DNA of 64,000 nucleotides from Veillonella parvula. Its GTDB lineage: Bacteria; Bacillota; Negativicutes; Veillonellales; Veillonellaceae. Within the stretch, counting starts at the first letter, position 1. The number at the start of each line of letters is the position of its first letter. The position numbers were made by a program, and so were the translations under genes. Under the pieces are notes generated by a model. It saw only the letters and a list, made by a program, of their open reading frames with translations, did no database searches and was not told where the DNA came from. Positions 35,633 to 45,858 of this stretch are shown here, in pieces. The DNA is taken from NCBI RefSeq assembly GCF_036456085.1, contig NZ_CP138632.1:682001-746000 (forward strand). Direction: 5' to 3'.

Positions 35633-38600
35633 TTATCGTTTTAAAGCATCTTCAATACGAAGCAAGCAGTCACCAGATTCGATACGGCTACCTTCACGTA
35701 CAAGGATTTCTTCTACGATACCGTCGATAGGAGCTGTAATTGTTGTTTCCATTTTCATTGCTTCTGTAACGATCAATGGTTCACCTTTAGTTACAGATTG
35801 ACCATTCTTAATAAGGATCTTAACAACGGAACCAGACAATGTAGCACCAATTTCACCAGGGTTAGATTCATCCGCTTTGCGACGAACAACACCAGTTGTC
35901 TTAGCATGTTTATCATGAACCTTAATGCTACGAGGTTGACCATTAAACTCGAACAATACGATGCGATTACCATCTTCATCAGGTTCAGAGAAACCATTCA
36001 TCTTGATAATCAGTGTTTTACCTTTTTCAATGGTTACTTGAATTTCTTCGCCCCGTTTCATACCAAAGAAGAATGTTGGAGTATCTAATACAGATACATC
36101 ACCAAAGTCTTTTACAAATTTATTGTAATCTTGGTAAACCTTAGGATACAAGCAATATGCACTAATATCTTCATCAGTTGTTTGGGCTCCCATTTCGCTT
36201 AATTCATGACGAATATGTTCAAAATCTGTTGGAGGTAATACAGCACCAGGGCGAACTGTGATTGGGCGAGCACCTTTCAAGATGATTTTTTGTAATTTTT
36301 CAGGGAAGCCTTGATATGGAGTACCAAGACGTCCTTCAAAGAATTCAACTACGGATTGAGGGAAATCCAATACATCGCCTTTTTCGTAGATATCTTTTTC
36401 AGTTAAGTTGTTTTGTACCATGTACAATGTCATATCCCCTACCACTTTAGAGGATGGTGTAACTTTAATGATATCACCAAACATCATGTTTACTTGGTGG
36501 TACATTTTCTTAATATCTGTCCAACGATCACCAAGCCCTACCATTTTAGCTTGTTGTTGCAAGTTAGAGTATTGTCCACCTGGCATTTCATGTTGATATA
36601 CTTCAGTATTAGGATATGCTTCTGCTTTATCTACACCTTTGTAATATGGTCTGATACTACCAAAATAATGAGACATTTCTTCCATGTAATCAATGTTCAT
36701 TTCTGGTTGACGTTCATGACCAGACAATGCATAGTACATGGAATTCATGCTAGGTTGAGAAGTACCATTAGCAAATGCTGAGTATGCTAAGTCGATTACA
36801 TCAACACCAGCATCTACAGCGCGGCCATATGTATAGATAGAGTTACCGGAGCCTTCATGAGTATGCAAGTGAATTGGAACAGAGACAGCATCTTTCAAGG
36901 CAGATACCAAGTTATAAGAAGCTTGTGGTTTTAAAAGGCCGGCCATATCTTTAATGGCAATAATATTGGCACCAGCTTTTTCAAGCTCTTTTGCCATATT
37001 TACATAATAGACCAAGTTGTATTTTGTACGAGCACCATCAAGGATATCGCCAGTATAGCACAATGCAACTTCAGCTATTTTATTTTGTGCACGCACTTCA
37101 TCGATAGCAACATGCATATTATCAAGACTATTCAAGCTATCAAATACGCGGAATACATCAATACCATTAGCAGCAGCCCGTTGAATGAATTGACGAACTA
37201 CGTTGTCTGGATACGATGTGTAACCTACGGCATTTGCACCACGAAGAAGCATTTGAAGCAATGTATTTGGCACTTCACGACGGAACATGCGCAAACGCTC
37301 CCACGGATCTTCATGTAAGAATCGGTATGATACGTCAAAAGTAGCACCCCCCCAACATTCTAAGGAGAATAAGTTAGGTACACCTTTTGCAGCATGACCA
37401 GCTACGCGAGCCATATCGATTGTACGAAGACGTGTAGCAAACAAGGATTGATGGGCATCACGCCAAGTGGTATCAGTGAAGAATACTTGTTTTTGTTCCG
37501 ATAACCATTTACTGAATTTATCTGGTCCAAGTTCATCAAATTTTTGTTTTGTACCAGATGCTGGACTTACATCCAAAGTAGATGGCATTTGAATCGGTTC
37601 AAAGTCAGGAACCTCTTGAGCCCCTGCACCAGAATAGCCATTAATTGTAACATCAGCAATGTAACGTAATAATTTAGTACCACGGTCACGATCTGGTTTC
37701 AATTCGAATAATTCAGGATGTTCTTCAATGAAGTTTACATTGTAAGAACCACTTTGGAATTCAGGATGTTCCAATACATTAATCAAGAAGTGAATATTTG
37801 TTTTTACACCGCGAATACGGAACTCTTTTAAGCAACGAAGCATTTTACGAATAGTTTCTTCGTTGTTAGGACCAAATGCTGTCGCTTTCACAAGCAAGGA
37901 GTCATAGTAAGGTGTTACAACGGCACCTGTAAAAGCATTACCAGAATCAAGACGGATACCAAAACCACCAGAGCTACGGTACGCTAAGATTTTACCGGTA
38001 TCAGGCATAAAGTTGTTTTTAGGATCTTCTGTGGTAATACGACATTGGATAGCAGTGCCTTTACAAGGAATTTTATCCTGCTCAGGAATACCTACTTCAG
38101 GGCTATGTAAACTAAAGCCTTCAGCGATTCTAATTTGAGCATGAACAATGTCAATATCTGTAATCATTTCTGTTACAGTATGCTCTACTTGAATACGTGG
38201 ATTAACTTCGATAAAGTAGAAGCTACCATCAGCAGTTACCAAAAATTCTACAGTACCTGCATTCACGTAGCCAACATTTTTCATGATTTTAACGGCAGCA
38301 TCACATACAGCTTTACGAGTTTCTAATGATAACGCAAAGGCTGGCGCCATTTCAACTACTTTTTGGTGACGACGTTGAACAGAGCAATCACGTTCATGCA
38401 AATGAACTACATTACCATGTTCATCACCTAAGATTTGAACTTCAATATGTTTAGGCTCTACAATAAGTTTTTCTACATATACATCATCATCACCAAACGC
38501 AGCTTTTGCTTCAGACTTAGCACGATCATATGCATCTCTAAGATCTTCTTTATGATGAACTTCACGCATACCACGACCGCCGCCGCCATTAACGGCTTTA

Positions 38601-39079
38601 ATCATCAATGGAAACCCATGTGTATCAGCAAATTCTTCTAGTTGAGTATAATCTTTTAAAGCTCCATCAGAACCTGGGATCATCGGAATTTTTGCTAATT
38701 TAGCTTGCTCACGAGCATTTACTTTATCACCAAACATATTCAAATGCTTGATTTTAGGCCCGATAAAGATAATTCCTTCTTCTTCACAACGACGAGCAAA
38801 GCCTTCATTTTCAGATAAAAAGCCATAACCTGGATGGATAGCATCGATGTCATGTTCTTTTGCAATACGGATGATATCTTCAATATCAAGATATGCGTCA
38901 ACTGGTTTTTTACCGTCCCCTACGAGATAGGCTTCATCGGCTTGGTTACGGTGTAAGGATAATGTATCCTCTTTAGAGTAAATGGCTACAGTTTTAATCC
39001 CCATTTCATTACATGCACGGAACACGCGGATCGCAATTTCTCCACGGTTGGCAACCAATACGGATTTAATTTTTCTCAT
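35633..39079 (-). CDS. pyc: Pyruvate carboxylase
   Basis: Makes oxaloacetate from pyruvate and bicarbonate using ATP and biotin, feeding the C4-dicarboxylate (succinate/propionate) branch. The 1148-residue single chain has the biotin carboxylase domain (about 1-450; VLVANRGEIAIRVFRA, NGGGGRGMREV, EVNPRIQVEHTVTE), the carboxyltransferase domain (about 530-810; DTTWRDAHQSL, FSLECWGGATFDV, and metal-binding HLHTHEGSG), the PC tetramerization segment, and the biotinyl domain with biotin Lys in EAMKMET about 39 residues from the end. The ATG at 39077-39079 has GGAGGC upstream; the longer frame adds an unlikely 8 residues. Confidence 0.97.
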   Translation of the reverse strand: MRKIKSVLVANRGEIAIRVFRACNEMGIKTVAIYSKEDTLSLHRNQADEAYLVGDGKKPVDAYLDIEDIIRIAKEHDIDAIHPGYGFLSENEGFARRCEEEGIIFIGPKIKHLNMFGDKVNAREQAKLAKIPMIPGSDGALKDYTQLEEFADTHGFPLMIKAVNGGGGRGMREVHHKEDLRDAYDRAKSEAKAAFGDDDVYVEKLIVEPKHIEVQILGDEHGNVVHLHERDCSVQRRHQKVVEMAPAFALSLETRKAVCDAAVKIMKNVGYVNAGTVEFLVTADGSFYFIEVNPRIQVEHTVTEMITDIDIVHAQIRIAEGFSLHSPEVGIPEQDKIPCKGTAIQCRITTEDPKNNFMPDTGKILAYRSSGGFGIRLDSGNAFTGAVVTPYYDSLLVKATAFGPNNEETIRKMLRCLKEFRIRGVKTNIHFLINVLEHPEFQSGSYNVNFIEEHPELFELKPDRDRGTKLLRYIADVTINGYSGAGAQEVPDFEPIQMPSTLDVSPASGTKQKFDELGPDKFSKWLSEQKQVFFTDTTWRDAHQSLFATRLRTIDMARVAGHAAKGVPNLFSLECWGGATFDVSYRFLHEDPWERLRMFRREVPNTLLQMLLRGANAVGYTSYPDNVVRQFIQRAAANGIDVFRVFDSLNSLDNMHVAIDEVRAQNKIAEVALCYTGDILDGARTKYNLVYYVNMAKELEKAGANIIAIKDMAGLLKPQASYNLVSALKDAVSVPIHLHTHEGSGNSIYTYGRAVDAGVDVIDLAYSAFANGTSQPSMNSMYYALSGHERQPEMNIDYMEEMSHYFGSIRPYYKGVDKAEAYPNTEVYQHEMPGGQYSNLQQQAKMVGLGDRWTDIKKMYHQVNMMFGDIIKVTPSSKVVGDMTLYMVQNNLTEKDIYEKGDVLDFPQSVVEFFEGRLGTPYQGFPEKLQKIILKGARPITVRPGAVLPPTDFEHIRHELSEMGAQTTDEDISAYCLYPKVYQDYNKFVKDFGDVSVLDTPTFFFGMKRGEEIQVTIEKGKTLIIKMNGFSEPDEDGNRIVLFEFNGQPRSIKVHDKHAKTTGVVRRKADESNPGEIGATLSGSVVKILIKNGQSVTKGEPLIVTEAMKMETTITAPIDGIVEEILVREGSRIESGDCLLRIEDALKR

Positions 39080-39182
39080 GTATTGCCTCCTACTAGCTTC
39101 CACAAATGTGAACTATCAGCTTTCATTTTTATTAATATATGAATATTTCCTATACTTATAGATAAATCAATATTGAGGAAAG

Positions 39183-39208
39183 CCTCATCAAAATTTATGA
39201 TGAGGTTT
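39183..39208. terminator. Hairpin with short T-run between the second M18 gene and pyc
   Basis: CCTCATCA (39183-39190) pairs with TGATGAGG (39198-39205). The plus strand continues TTTTAT; the minus strand continues CTTTCC. It may be a weak terminator for the aminopeptidase gene at 39361-40710, or a leader structure of pyc; the direction is uncertain. Confidence 0.5.
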
Positions 39209-39360
39209 TATATTCATAATAATATATACTTATTATACAATATTTTCATTATATTTAAAGGATTATACCAATTATGAAAGTATAAAATATATTTTTTACT
39301 GTTCATTACAAAAAATCATATGTCTTTCAATAATGCACATCGAATAAATTCCATTTTATA

Positions 39361-40710
39361 TTACTTACCACCTAGAAAATGATTCATTAATCGATTTAAT
39401 TGCTCTTGATCAGCTGCCCCCATCAATTCTCTAGCTGAATGCATTGCTAAAAGAGGCAAGCCTACATCAATAGTACGCATTGGTAACATAGCTGATGAAA
39501 TGGAACCTACTGTAGATCCACCTGGAATATCCGAACGATTTACATAAATCTGATACTGTGCATCCGCTTCTTCACAAAGGCCTTTAACGATAGCAATGGC
39601 CTTAGCATCCCCAGCGTAAGATTGGCTACATGCAATCTTAAGGGATAGCCCTTTATTAAGTACAGGAATATTCGTAATGTCATTTTTCTCTGGATAGTTT
39701 GGGTGTAATCCGTGTGCTACATCGGAGGAAATCATAAAGCCTTTAGAGATAAAGCTGTCCATCTCTTGATTAGAATATCCTAATGCGTCATACACGCGTT
39801 TAACGAGATTTGGTAATATCATGCCAGCCCCACCTTGTTTCGTACGACTGCCCACCTCTTCGTTATCAAAGAGTATAGCACAGCGAACACCATTAACATT
39901 CATTTTTTTGGCTTGAATAATACCAGATAATACACTAAAGCAAGATGTTAAATTATCTAAACGAGGTGAGCTAATGAAATCACCTTCCGTACCGAGTACA
40001 CAGCCTTGTTCCGTAGGATATAAAGTCATTTCATAAGATAATATTTCGGAAGGATCGCAATCTACTTCATCAGCTAAAAACTTTGTCCACTCATCGTATT
40101 GAGTATCTGATTCTGAAAATAAACTTGGATTATTTCTATTATTTAAAGGTTTTGTAGGATTATCTTCATTATTACGTTCCATCATCAATATAGGAAGCAT
40201 TTCTTTTTGACGATTTAGTTTAACCCCATCATTAACAGAGCGATTCATATGAATAGCTAGGTTTGGAACAATAGCGATAGGCCGTTTTGTATCGACTAGA
40301 ACAGAATCTACGTCAAAGGCATTTTTTCCTTTTAACACAACCGTACCTGCTGCACCTAATGGACGATCAAGCCATGTATTTTCTATAAGACCGCCATACA
40401 TTTCTACATTTAACTTTGTGTATCCTTTCATAGAGGTTATAGGGTTTGGTTTAACACGAATAGCAGGAAAATCTGTATGAGCCGACGCAATACGTAATGT
40501 ATGTTCTGGTTTCTTCCCTATATGAAAGGCAAATAAGGTGGTGCCGAACACGTTAACTACATAAGAACCAGAGTCTAACTGCCACTCATCTTCTAAACTG
40601 AGCTCTGTAAATCCTGAGTCCAATAGCATTTGTAAACTTGTATCTACTGTGTGATACGGAGATGTACAAGCGCCAATATACTTTAATAATTGTTCATTAT
40701 CAAACTTCAT
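39361..40710 (-). CDS. M18 family aminopeptidase (ApeB-like)
   Basis: A 449-residue zinc aminopeptidase of the aspartyl-aminopeptidase branch of M18. Visible active-site blocks: IASAHTDFPAIRVKPNP (His and Asp), SSPRLDNLTSC (bridging Asp), LFDNEEVGSRTKQGG (Glu-Glu), SSDVAHGLHPNYPEKND, and the C-terminal GLPLLAMHSARELMG (last His). The N-terminal YIGACTSPYHTVD is typical of this branch. It differs clearly from the ApeA-like enzyme at 25777-27168. A GGAGGGATCT site precedes the ATG. It is a single gene between terminators. Confidence 0.94.
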   Translation of the reverse strand: MKFDNEQLLKYIGACTSPYHTVDTSLQMLLDSGFTELSLEDEWQLDSGSYVVNVFGTTLFAFHIGKKPEHTLRIASAHTDFPAIRVKPNPITSMKGYTKLNVEMYGGLIENTWLDRPLGAAGTVVLKGKNAFDVDSVLVDTKRPIAIVPNLAIHMNRSVNDGVKLNRQKEMLPILMMERNNEDNPTKPLNNRNNPSLFSESDTQYDEWTKFLADEVDCDPSEILSYEMTLYPTEQGCVLGTEGDFISSPRLDNLTSCFSVLSGIIQAKKMNVNGVRCAILFDNEEVGSRTKQGGAGMILPNLVKRVYDALGYSNQEMDSFISKGFMISSDVAHGLHPNYPEKNDITNIPVLNKGLSLKIACSQSYAGDAKAIAIVKGLCEEADAQYQIYVNRSDIPGGSTVGSISSAMLPMRTIDVGLPLLAMHSARELMGAADQEQLNRLMNHFLGGK

Positions 40711-40825
40711 AGATCCCTCCTATGCACAAATCATATAAAATTTGTACAATTAGCTTGAATAATTTATTATGTATATTATTTTACAATATTTACATTAATT
40801 ATCTATTAACTACTCATATTTTATC

Positions 40826-40858
40826 ACAAAAAGCCGCCCCTATCGGGACGGCTTTTTA
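40826..40858 (-). terminator. Intrinsic terminator of the DASS transporter gene
   Basis: AAAAAGCCG.CCC pairs with GGG.CGGCTTTTT around a short ATC loop. Minus-strand tail is TTTTTGTG. It lies about 90 bases downstream of the transporter stop. Confidence 0.85.
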
Positions 40859-40944
40859 TATACGATGTAAATGCATAGTACACTAAGTCTAATAGGTTTA
40901 AAGTACATGCCATTACAATCCTATAAAATTGTCAGTACTAAATT

Positions 40945-42345
40945 TTACCACATACCAATCAACTTCATCCATACAGAGCCAAGACCCATGAAGATAATTA
41001 AGTTGATTACAGATGTGAAGAAACCAAGTTTCCACCATATATTTTGAGGAACATAACCAGTATTAAAGATTACTGGAGATGGACCTGCTGCATAGTGAGT
41101 CAAAGACATACACAAGTTAGATGTGAATGCAATCATCAACAATGTCAACATAGGTGGGGCACCTGCAGAAATAGCGATTGCAGAGAATGCTACGAACATC
41201 GCAGAAATATGCGCTGTTAAGGATGCAAATACATAGTGAGCATATGTATTAACAAGAACAGCTACAACAAAGGCAATTACCCAAGAGCCTTCTGGAATAT
41301 AACCACCCACTTGAACTGTAGCCCATTTGATAAAGCCCAATTTGGAAAGGAATCCGGCAAAGCCCATCAATGTACCCATCCAAACCAATGTATCCCAAGC
41401 ACCCTTTTCACTCTTAACATCGTCCCAAATTAGAACGCCTGTAGCAAGTAAAATAGAAATACCTAAGAATGCAACAGTTGTAGCATCAAGTTTTGTAAAT
41501 TGAGACGTAGCCCACAATACTAATGCTAAAATAAATACGCCAAGCATTACCCATTCTTGGAAAGAAATCTTGCCAAGACCTTTTAACTCTTCACGAATCA
41601 TTTGTTGAGCTTCACGAGCATCTTTGATTTCCGGTGGATATACTTTATAAATGAAATACGGCATAATAATCAATGCAATAATACCAGGTACGATAGCTGC
41701 CATAGCCCAGTCGCCCCATGTAATACCAATACCAAAAGATTGAAGCGCTAATGCTGCAACCAATGTATTACCAGCCATGGATGTTTGGAACATCGCAGAT
41801 GTAATCGTATTTACTTGGTAAATTGATTGCATCAAGAAAGAACCAATTTTACGAGGTCCATCTTGTGGTTCAGAACCGAAAGCTTTTGCTAAGCTAGTTG
41901 TAATTGGCATGATTACACCGCCTACACGAGCTGTGTTAGATGGTGTTGCGGGAGCTAAAATCAAATCAGACAAAGCCAATGCATAGGCCAAACGCAAGGA
42001 GCTACTACCAAAAGCAGAAATCAAATTATAAGCAATACGTTTCCCCAAACCAGTTTTAATAAAGCCACGAGAGAATAAGAAAGCACCTACAATTAGCCAG
42101 ATTGCAGAGTTAGCAAAACCTGAAATACCTTCACTAATCTTTAATGTGCCTGTCAATGCAGCAACAGTAATAACAACGATAGATACGCCACCAATCGGTA
42201 ACGGCTGAGTAATGAAGCCTACGATAGTAGCTACAAAGATTGCAAATAAATGCCATGACTGAGGAGTTAATCCCTCTGGAGTTGGAACAAACCACAGACC
42301 TAAACCAAAGGCTGCTGGAATGATCCAGTTCAATAGTTTTTTCAT
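40945..42345 (-). CDS. DASS-family anion (di/tricarboxylate) transporter
   Basis: A 466-residue polytopic membrane protein with about 11-13 hydrophobic segments, of the divalent anion:Na+ symporter family (SLC13/CitT). Diagnostic segments are LILAPATPSNTARVGGVIMPI, the SNT motif that binds carboxylate, and the second repeat LMIAFTSNLCMSLTHYAAGPSPVIF. Substrates in the family are succinate, malate, citrate, tartrate or 2-oxoglutarate; none can be chosen. The ATG at 42343-42345 (MKKLLNW) is preferred; upstream in-frame ATGs lack support. With pyc nearby it fits C4-acid metabolism. Confidence 0.92.
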   Translation of the reverse strand: MKKLLNWIIPAAFGLGLWFVPTPEGLTPQSWHLFAIFVATIVGFITQPLPIGGVSIVVITVAALTGTLKISEGISGFANSAIWLIVGAFLFSRGFIKTGLGKRIAYNLISAFGSSSLRLAYALALSDLILAPATPSNTARVGGVIMPITTSLAKAFGSEPQDGPRKIGSFLMQSIYQVNTITSAMFQTSMAGNTLVAALALQSFGIGITWGDWAMAAIVPGIIALIIMPYFIYKVYPPEIKDAREAQQMIREELKGLGKISFQEWVMLGVFILALVLWATSQFTKLDATTVAFLGISILLATGVLIWDDVKSEKGAWDTLVWMGTLMGFAGFLSKLGFIKWATVQVGGYIPEGSWVIAFVVAVLVNTYAHYVFASLTAHISAMFVAFSAIAISAGAPPMLTLLMIAFTSNLCMSLTHYAAGPSPVIFNTGYVPQNIWWKLGFFTSVINLIIFMGLGSVWMKLIGMW

Positions 42346-42532
42346 ACACATACATCCTACATAGGAAAACATTAAAATTAAACCAATATATGCCAATACA
42401 CCCTATAGTATCATGTTAAGAAAAATAAAAATCTATACTAACTATGTTCAGCATATCTGTAGTAAGAGAATTAAAGATATAATTCTATCTTCCTACCATA
42501 AATATAACATAATTCACCATAAAAAGATGTGA

Positions 42533-42568
42533 TAAAAAGCTGTGCATTTATAAATACACAGCTTTCAT
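42533..42568 (-). terminator. Intrinsic terminator of the Mrp ATPase gene
   Basis: AAAGCTGTG pairs with CACAGCTTT around a 12-base loop that is itself palindromic (ATTTATAAAT). Minus-strand tail is TTTTTATC. It starts 14 bases after the gene's stop. Confidence 0.85.
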
Positions 42569-42581
42569 CATCATATGAATC

Positions 42582-43415
42582 CTATTCAGGTAGAGATACG
42601 TCCTCTAAATTTGTTTTTTCGATAGACTCAATATCACCTTTATCGCAAAGGTTTGCAATAGTTGGGTCAATTGGTAAACGGTTCAACAATAATAGACCGT
42701 ATTTTTGAAGGATTTCTTCGATGTGGCTTTCACCAAAAATTTGATAATCCTTACCGTTATCTGGGCAATGGAAGTAAGAGTAGTTTTCCACCACACCAAT
42801 AATAGGCACTTGCATTAAATCAGCCATTTTAACTGCTTTTTCAACAATCATGGATACCAAGTCTTGAGGAGATGTAACGATAATAATACCGTCCAATTTC
42901 AAGGATTGATATACAGTAATCGCTACGTCACCTGTTCCCGGTGGCATATCAACAAATAAATAATCGATGTCTTTCCAAATAACATCTGTATAAAATTGTT
43001 TTACTACATTACCTAAAATAGGACCACGCCATAAAACAGGATCTGTATCGTTTTCCAAAAGGAGGTTAACAGACATAACGTCAATACCGCCTTTAGATTT
43101 TACAGGATACATACCGATTTCGTCAGCATATGCCTTTTCCTTAATGCCAAACATCTTAGGAATAGAAGGACCTGTAATATCCGCATCGAGGATACCTACT
43201 TTGTAACCTTTACGCGCCATTGTAATGGCCATCAAGCTGGTAACGGAGGATTTACCTACGCCACCTTTGCCAGATACTACACCAATTACATGTTTAACAG
43301 AACTAAGCTCGTGTAATTGAGCTGTAAGATCTTGAGGTTGTTGAGACGCGCCACCACCGCAACCAGAAGATTGAGATGGGCATCCGCCACAATCACTGCT
43401 GCTACCACAACCCAT
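42582..43415 (-). CDS. Mrp/NBP35-family iron-sulfur carrier ATPase
   Basis: A P-loop ATPase thought to carry or insert Fe-S clusters. The 277 residues begin with a Cys-rich segment (MGCGSSSDCGGCPSQSSGCGGG) like eukaryotic Nbp35. The deviant Walker A GKGGVGKSSVT and the family motifs DADITGPS, VDMPPGTGDVAITVYQ and IIVTSPQDLVS follow. The usual C-terminal CPxCG is reduced to CPDNGK, so one cluster ligand is missing (see findings). The ATG at 43413-43415 has AGGTG 6-7 bases upstream. It follows a PLP aminotransferase gene on the same strand. Confidence 0.93.
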   Translation of the reverse strand: MGCGSSSDCGGCPSQSSGCGGGASQQPQDLTAQLHELSSVKHVIGVVSGKGGVGKSSVTSLMAITMARKGYKVGILDADITGPSIPKMFGIKEKAYADEIGMYPVKSKGGIDVMSVNLLLENDTDPVLWRGPILGNVVKQFYTDVIWKDIDYLFVDMPPGTGDVAITVYQSLKLDGIIIVTSPQDLVSMIVEKAVKMADLMQVPIIGVVENYSYFHCPDNGKDYQIFGESHIEEILQKYGLLLLNRLPIDPTIANLCDKGDIESIEKTNLEDVSLPE

Positions 43416-43535
43416 AGTAAACACCTACTTTCTTTGAGGCTATACCTCACATCTATATTAAAAACTTTTTTATATGGTAAACACAATGTATCTACGCCTA
43501 CATTGTATCACGTTATATCAAAAATTATCAATATA

Positions 43536-44729
43536 TTACTCACCACAAAATTCTTTAGTTAACCCGCCGAGAATTTCCATCCCCTTTGTAATTTCCTCTA
43601 CTGTTGGTACCGTATAGCTCAAACGAAATGCATGACCTGCTCCTGCTCCATCTGCTGCAAAGGCACCACATTTAATAATCCCAACATTGCGGTCCATACA
43701 AGTTTCAAAGAATACATCACAATCTACATCCTCAGGCATCGTCATCCATGCAAACATACCACCTGTAGGTTGTGTCAAATGAACTTTAGAACTCGCATAC
43801 TTTTTAAAAGCGTTAAGTAAAGCTTCACATTTCATTTTATATACTTTTCGTACATTATCTAAATGAGCATCGTAATCAATGGTATCAAGAACCTTCGCTA
43901 CCACCTTTTGAGTTACTAATGGCATTTGACCGGCCGTATTATTTTTTAATGCTTGGATAGCTTCAATAACTTTAGTTGGGCCAAATAAGAAGCCTACACG
44001 CAAGCCTGCAGATAATGTTTTAGAATAAGAACCTGCATACAGAACACGATCTTCTGTGTCGAAGGATTTGAACGTTGGAATATATTCTCCGGCGAAACGA
44101 ATTTCACCATATGGATCATCTTCATAGATAAATAAATCATATTTAGATGCAATAGCATAAATCTCCTTACGGCGCTCTAAAGGCATAGTAATGCCTGTTG
44201 GATTCTGGAAGTTGGGAATTAGATAAATATATTTACCTTTACCAGATTGAGCCGCTTTTTCTAACTCACCCGGAATCATACCGTACTCGTCAGTTTTAAT
44301 ACCTATTGCTTTACCGCCCATGTTGCGCACAGAGTTAATAGCACTGGTGAAAGTAAATTCATCCATATACACTTCATCGCCTGGTTCTAAAACTGTAATT
44401 GGTACAAGACCTAATAATTGACCTGCACCATTGGAAATAATGAGACCTTGTCCTTCCGAATTCATCTTATGAGTTTGTACTAAACGTTCTAACGTAAGTT
44501 CTGCTAAATGTGCATCACCTTGCATTGGACCATATTGTAAAAGGCTCATAGGATTAGAATGCACAACTTCATCAAAAGCCCTTTCGATGACCTCTACCGG
44601 TATCGCTTCTGGCGCAGGATTACCAATACCAAAGCTAATAAAGCCTTCCACGCCTACACCACGTTCAAATACTTCACGAATAAAATTAGGACCTTTTAAG
44701 GTTACACGTTCAGGAAGAGAAAAGCTCAT
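43536..44729 (-). CDS. PLP-dependent aminotransferase, LysN/2-aminoadipate type (class I/II fold)
   Basis: A 397-residue fold-type I aminotransferase. The PLP Lys is in AGSYSKTLSAGLRVGF; other landmarks are ISNGAGQLLGLVP, YLIPNFQNPTGITMPLERR and YEDDPYGEIRF, the pattern of the MocR-like/LysN group without the DNA-binding domain. Substrate is not determined; relatives act on 2-aminoadipate, aromatic or branched amino acids. AGAGGCG lies 6 bases before the ATG. It may be co-transcribed with the Mrp gene downstream (gap about 120 bases). Confidence 0.9.
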   Translation of the reverse strand: MSFSLPERVTLKGPNFIREVFERGVGVEGFISFGIGNPAPEAIPVEVIERAFDEVVHSNPMSLLQYGPMQGDAHLAELTLERLVQTHKMNSEGQGLIISNGAGQLLGLVPITVLEPGDEVYMDEFTFTSAINSVRNMGGKAIGIKTDEYGMIPGELEKAAQSGKGKYIYLIPNFQNPTGITMPLERRKEIYAIASKYDLFIYEDDPYGEIRFAGEYIPTFKSFDTEDRVLYAGSYSKTLSAGLRVGFLFGPTKVIEAIQALKNNTAGQMPLVTQKVVAKVLDTIDYDAHLDNVRKVYKMKCEALLNAFKKYASSKVHLTQPTGGMFAWMTMPEDVDCDVFFETCMDRNVGIIKCGAFAADGAGAGHAFRLSYTVPTVEEITKGMEILGGLTKEFCGE

Positions 44730-44880
44730 ACTATCGCCTCTTTCATATATACTATGTAGAAAACACTTCTAAGTAGAAAATATTACTAACATCAAGAATT
44801 AAGAATATTACATTATTAAAACGTAAGCAGCCTATAGTTAATTAGTTATTTTGTAATGGCTTACCTAATTAGACTTTATA

Positions 44881-45618
44881 TTACGCATTAGGATCATGCT
44901 CTTGTTCCGCATTTTTCTTATTAATATAGTTCTTATATACTTTCCAAAGAATGAAGTATACAACACCTGCAACAAGAACAATAATTCCTAATCGTCCCAT
45001 ATTTTCTTGGAAATTTACAATATCTGTACCAATAGCTACTTCTAAAGCCGTAGATGGAAATTTACCAATCAAGTTTGCCAATATATAATCTCTAGGTTTG
45101 ATTTTACTAATGGCCCCTAAGGCGGTAATGACTCCAGATGGAAAATACGGTAAGGATCGTGCAAATAACATGACCACAAAACCATTTTTACCGGAAAAAT
45201 CATCTACTTTCATCAATACCGTACTCTTAGCAATCAACTTGTCCGCTGTATCACGTAAGAAGTAACGCATAATATAAAAGCTAATGACTACACCAATTGT
45301 TTCAGCCAACCAAGAAATAATAATCCCTGGCCACATACCAAATACTAAACCATTAGCTGTAGATATGAAAATTGACGGTAAAAAGCCTACGGCGTTAACA
45401 AAAATATCGAGGACCATACTCACCAACATGGCCATAGGGCCAAAACTTTGAATATACTCCGCTACCTCTTCCATAGAGCCACTTGTTGCTAAGTGCCACA
45501 TGGTCGGATAAAATGTAGGATCTACAATATTTATAATAATTAATAAAACAATAAAACCTATGCCTGCTATTAACTGTACCCAACCTTCACCAGAAGGTTT
45601 TAAATTTCTTTTACTCAT
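44881..45618 (-). CDS. TVP38/TMEM64-family membrane protein
   Basis: A 245-residue integral membrane protein with about 5-6 hydrophobic segments and the SNARE-associated (DedA-like) core: SIFISTANGLVFGMWPGIIISWLAE followed by FARSLPYFPSGVITALGAISKIKPRDY. These proteins are proposed lipid scramblases or flippases. The C-terminal tail is charged (KNYINKKNAEQEHDPNA). AGGT lies close before the ATG. It stands alone on the minus strand, divergent from the thioesterase gene. Confidence 0.88.
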   Translation of the reverse strand: MSKRNLKPSGEGWVQLIAGIGFIVLLIIINIVDPTFYPTMWHLATSGSMEEVAEYIQSFGPMAMLVSMVLDIFVNAVGFLPSIFISTANGLVFGMWPGIIISWLAETIGVVISFYIMRYFLRDTADKLIAKSTVLMKVDDFSGKNGFVVMLFARSLPYFPSGVITALGAISKIKPRDYILANLIGKFPSTALEVAIGTDIVNFQENMGRLGIIVLVAGVVYFILWKVYKNYINKKNAEQEHDPNA

Positions 45619-45858
45619 ATATACCTCGTATAAAAAAGACTAGCTTCATTATATCACGTATTCTATAGAACAGTTATAACTAGTTACATTTCTTTAATTT
45701 GAATAGCTTTTTTAATATATTTAAAATTGATAACCGATATAGCATTAGAGGTGTATACATATATCTATAAAATATGTATCATTACATTAGCATAAAAATT
45801 ATCGAAAGATGTATAATACTATTATAACGAGAATTTTCTTAATGAAAGAAGGTATAAT

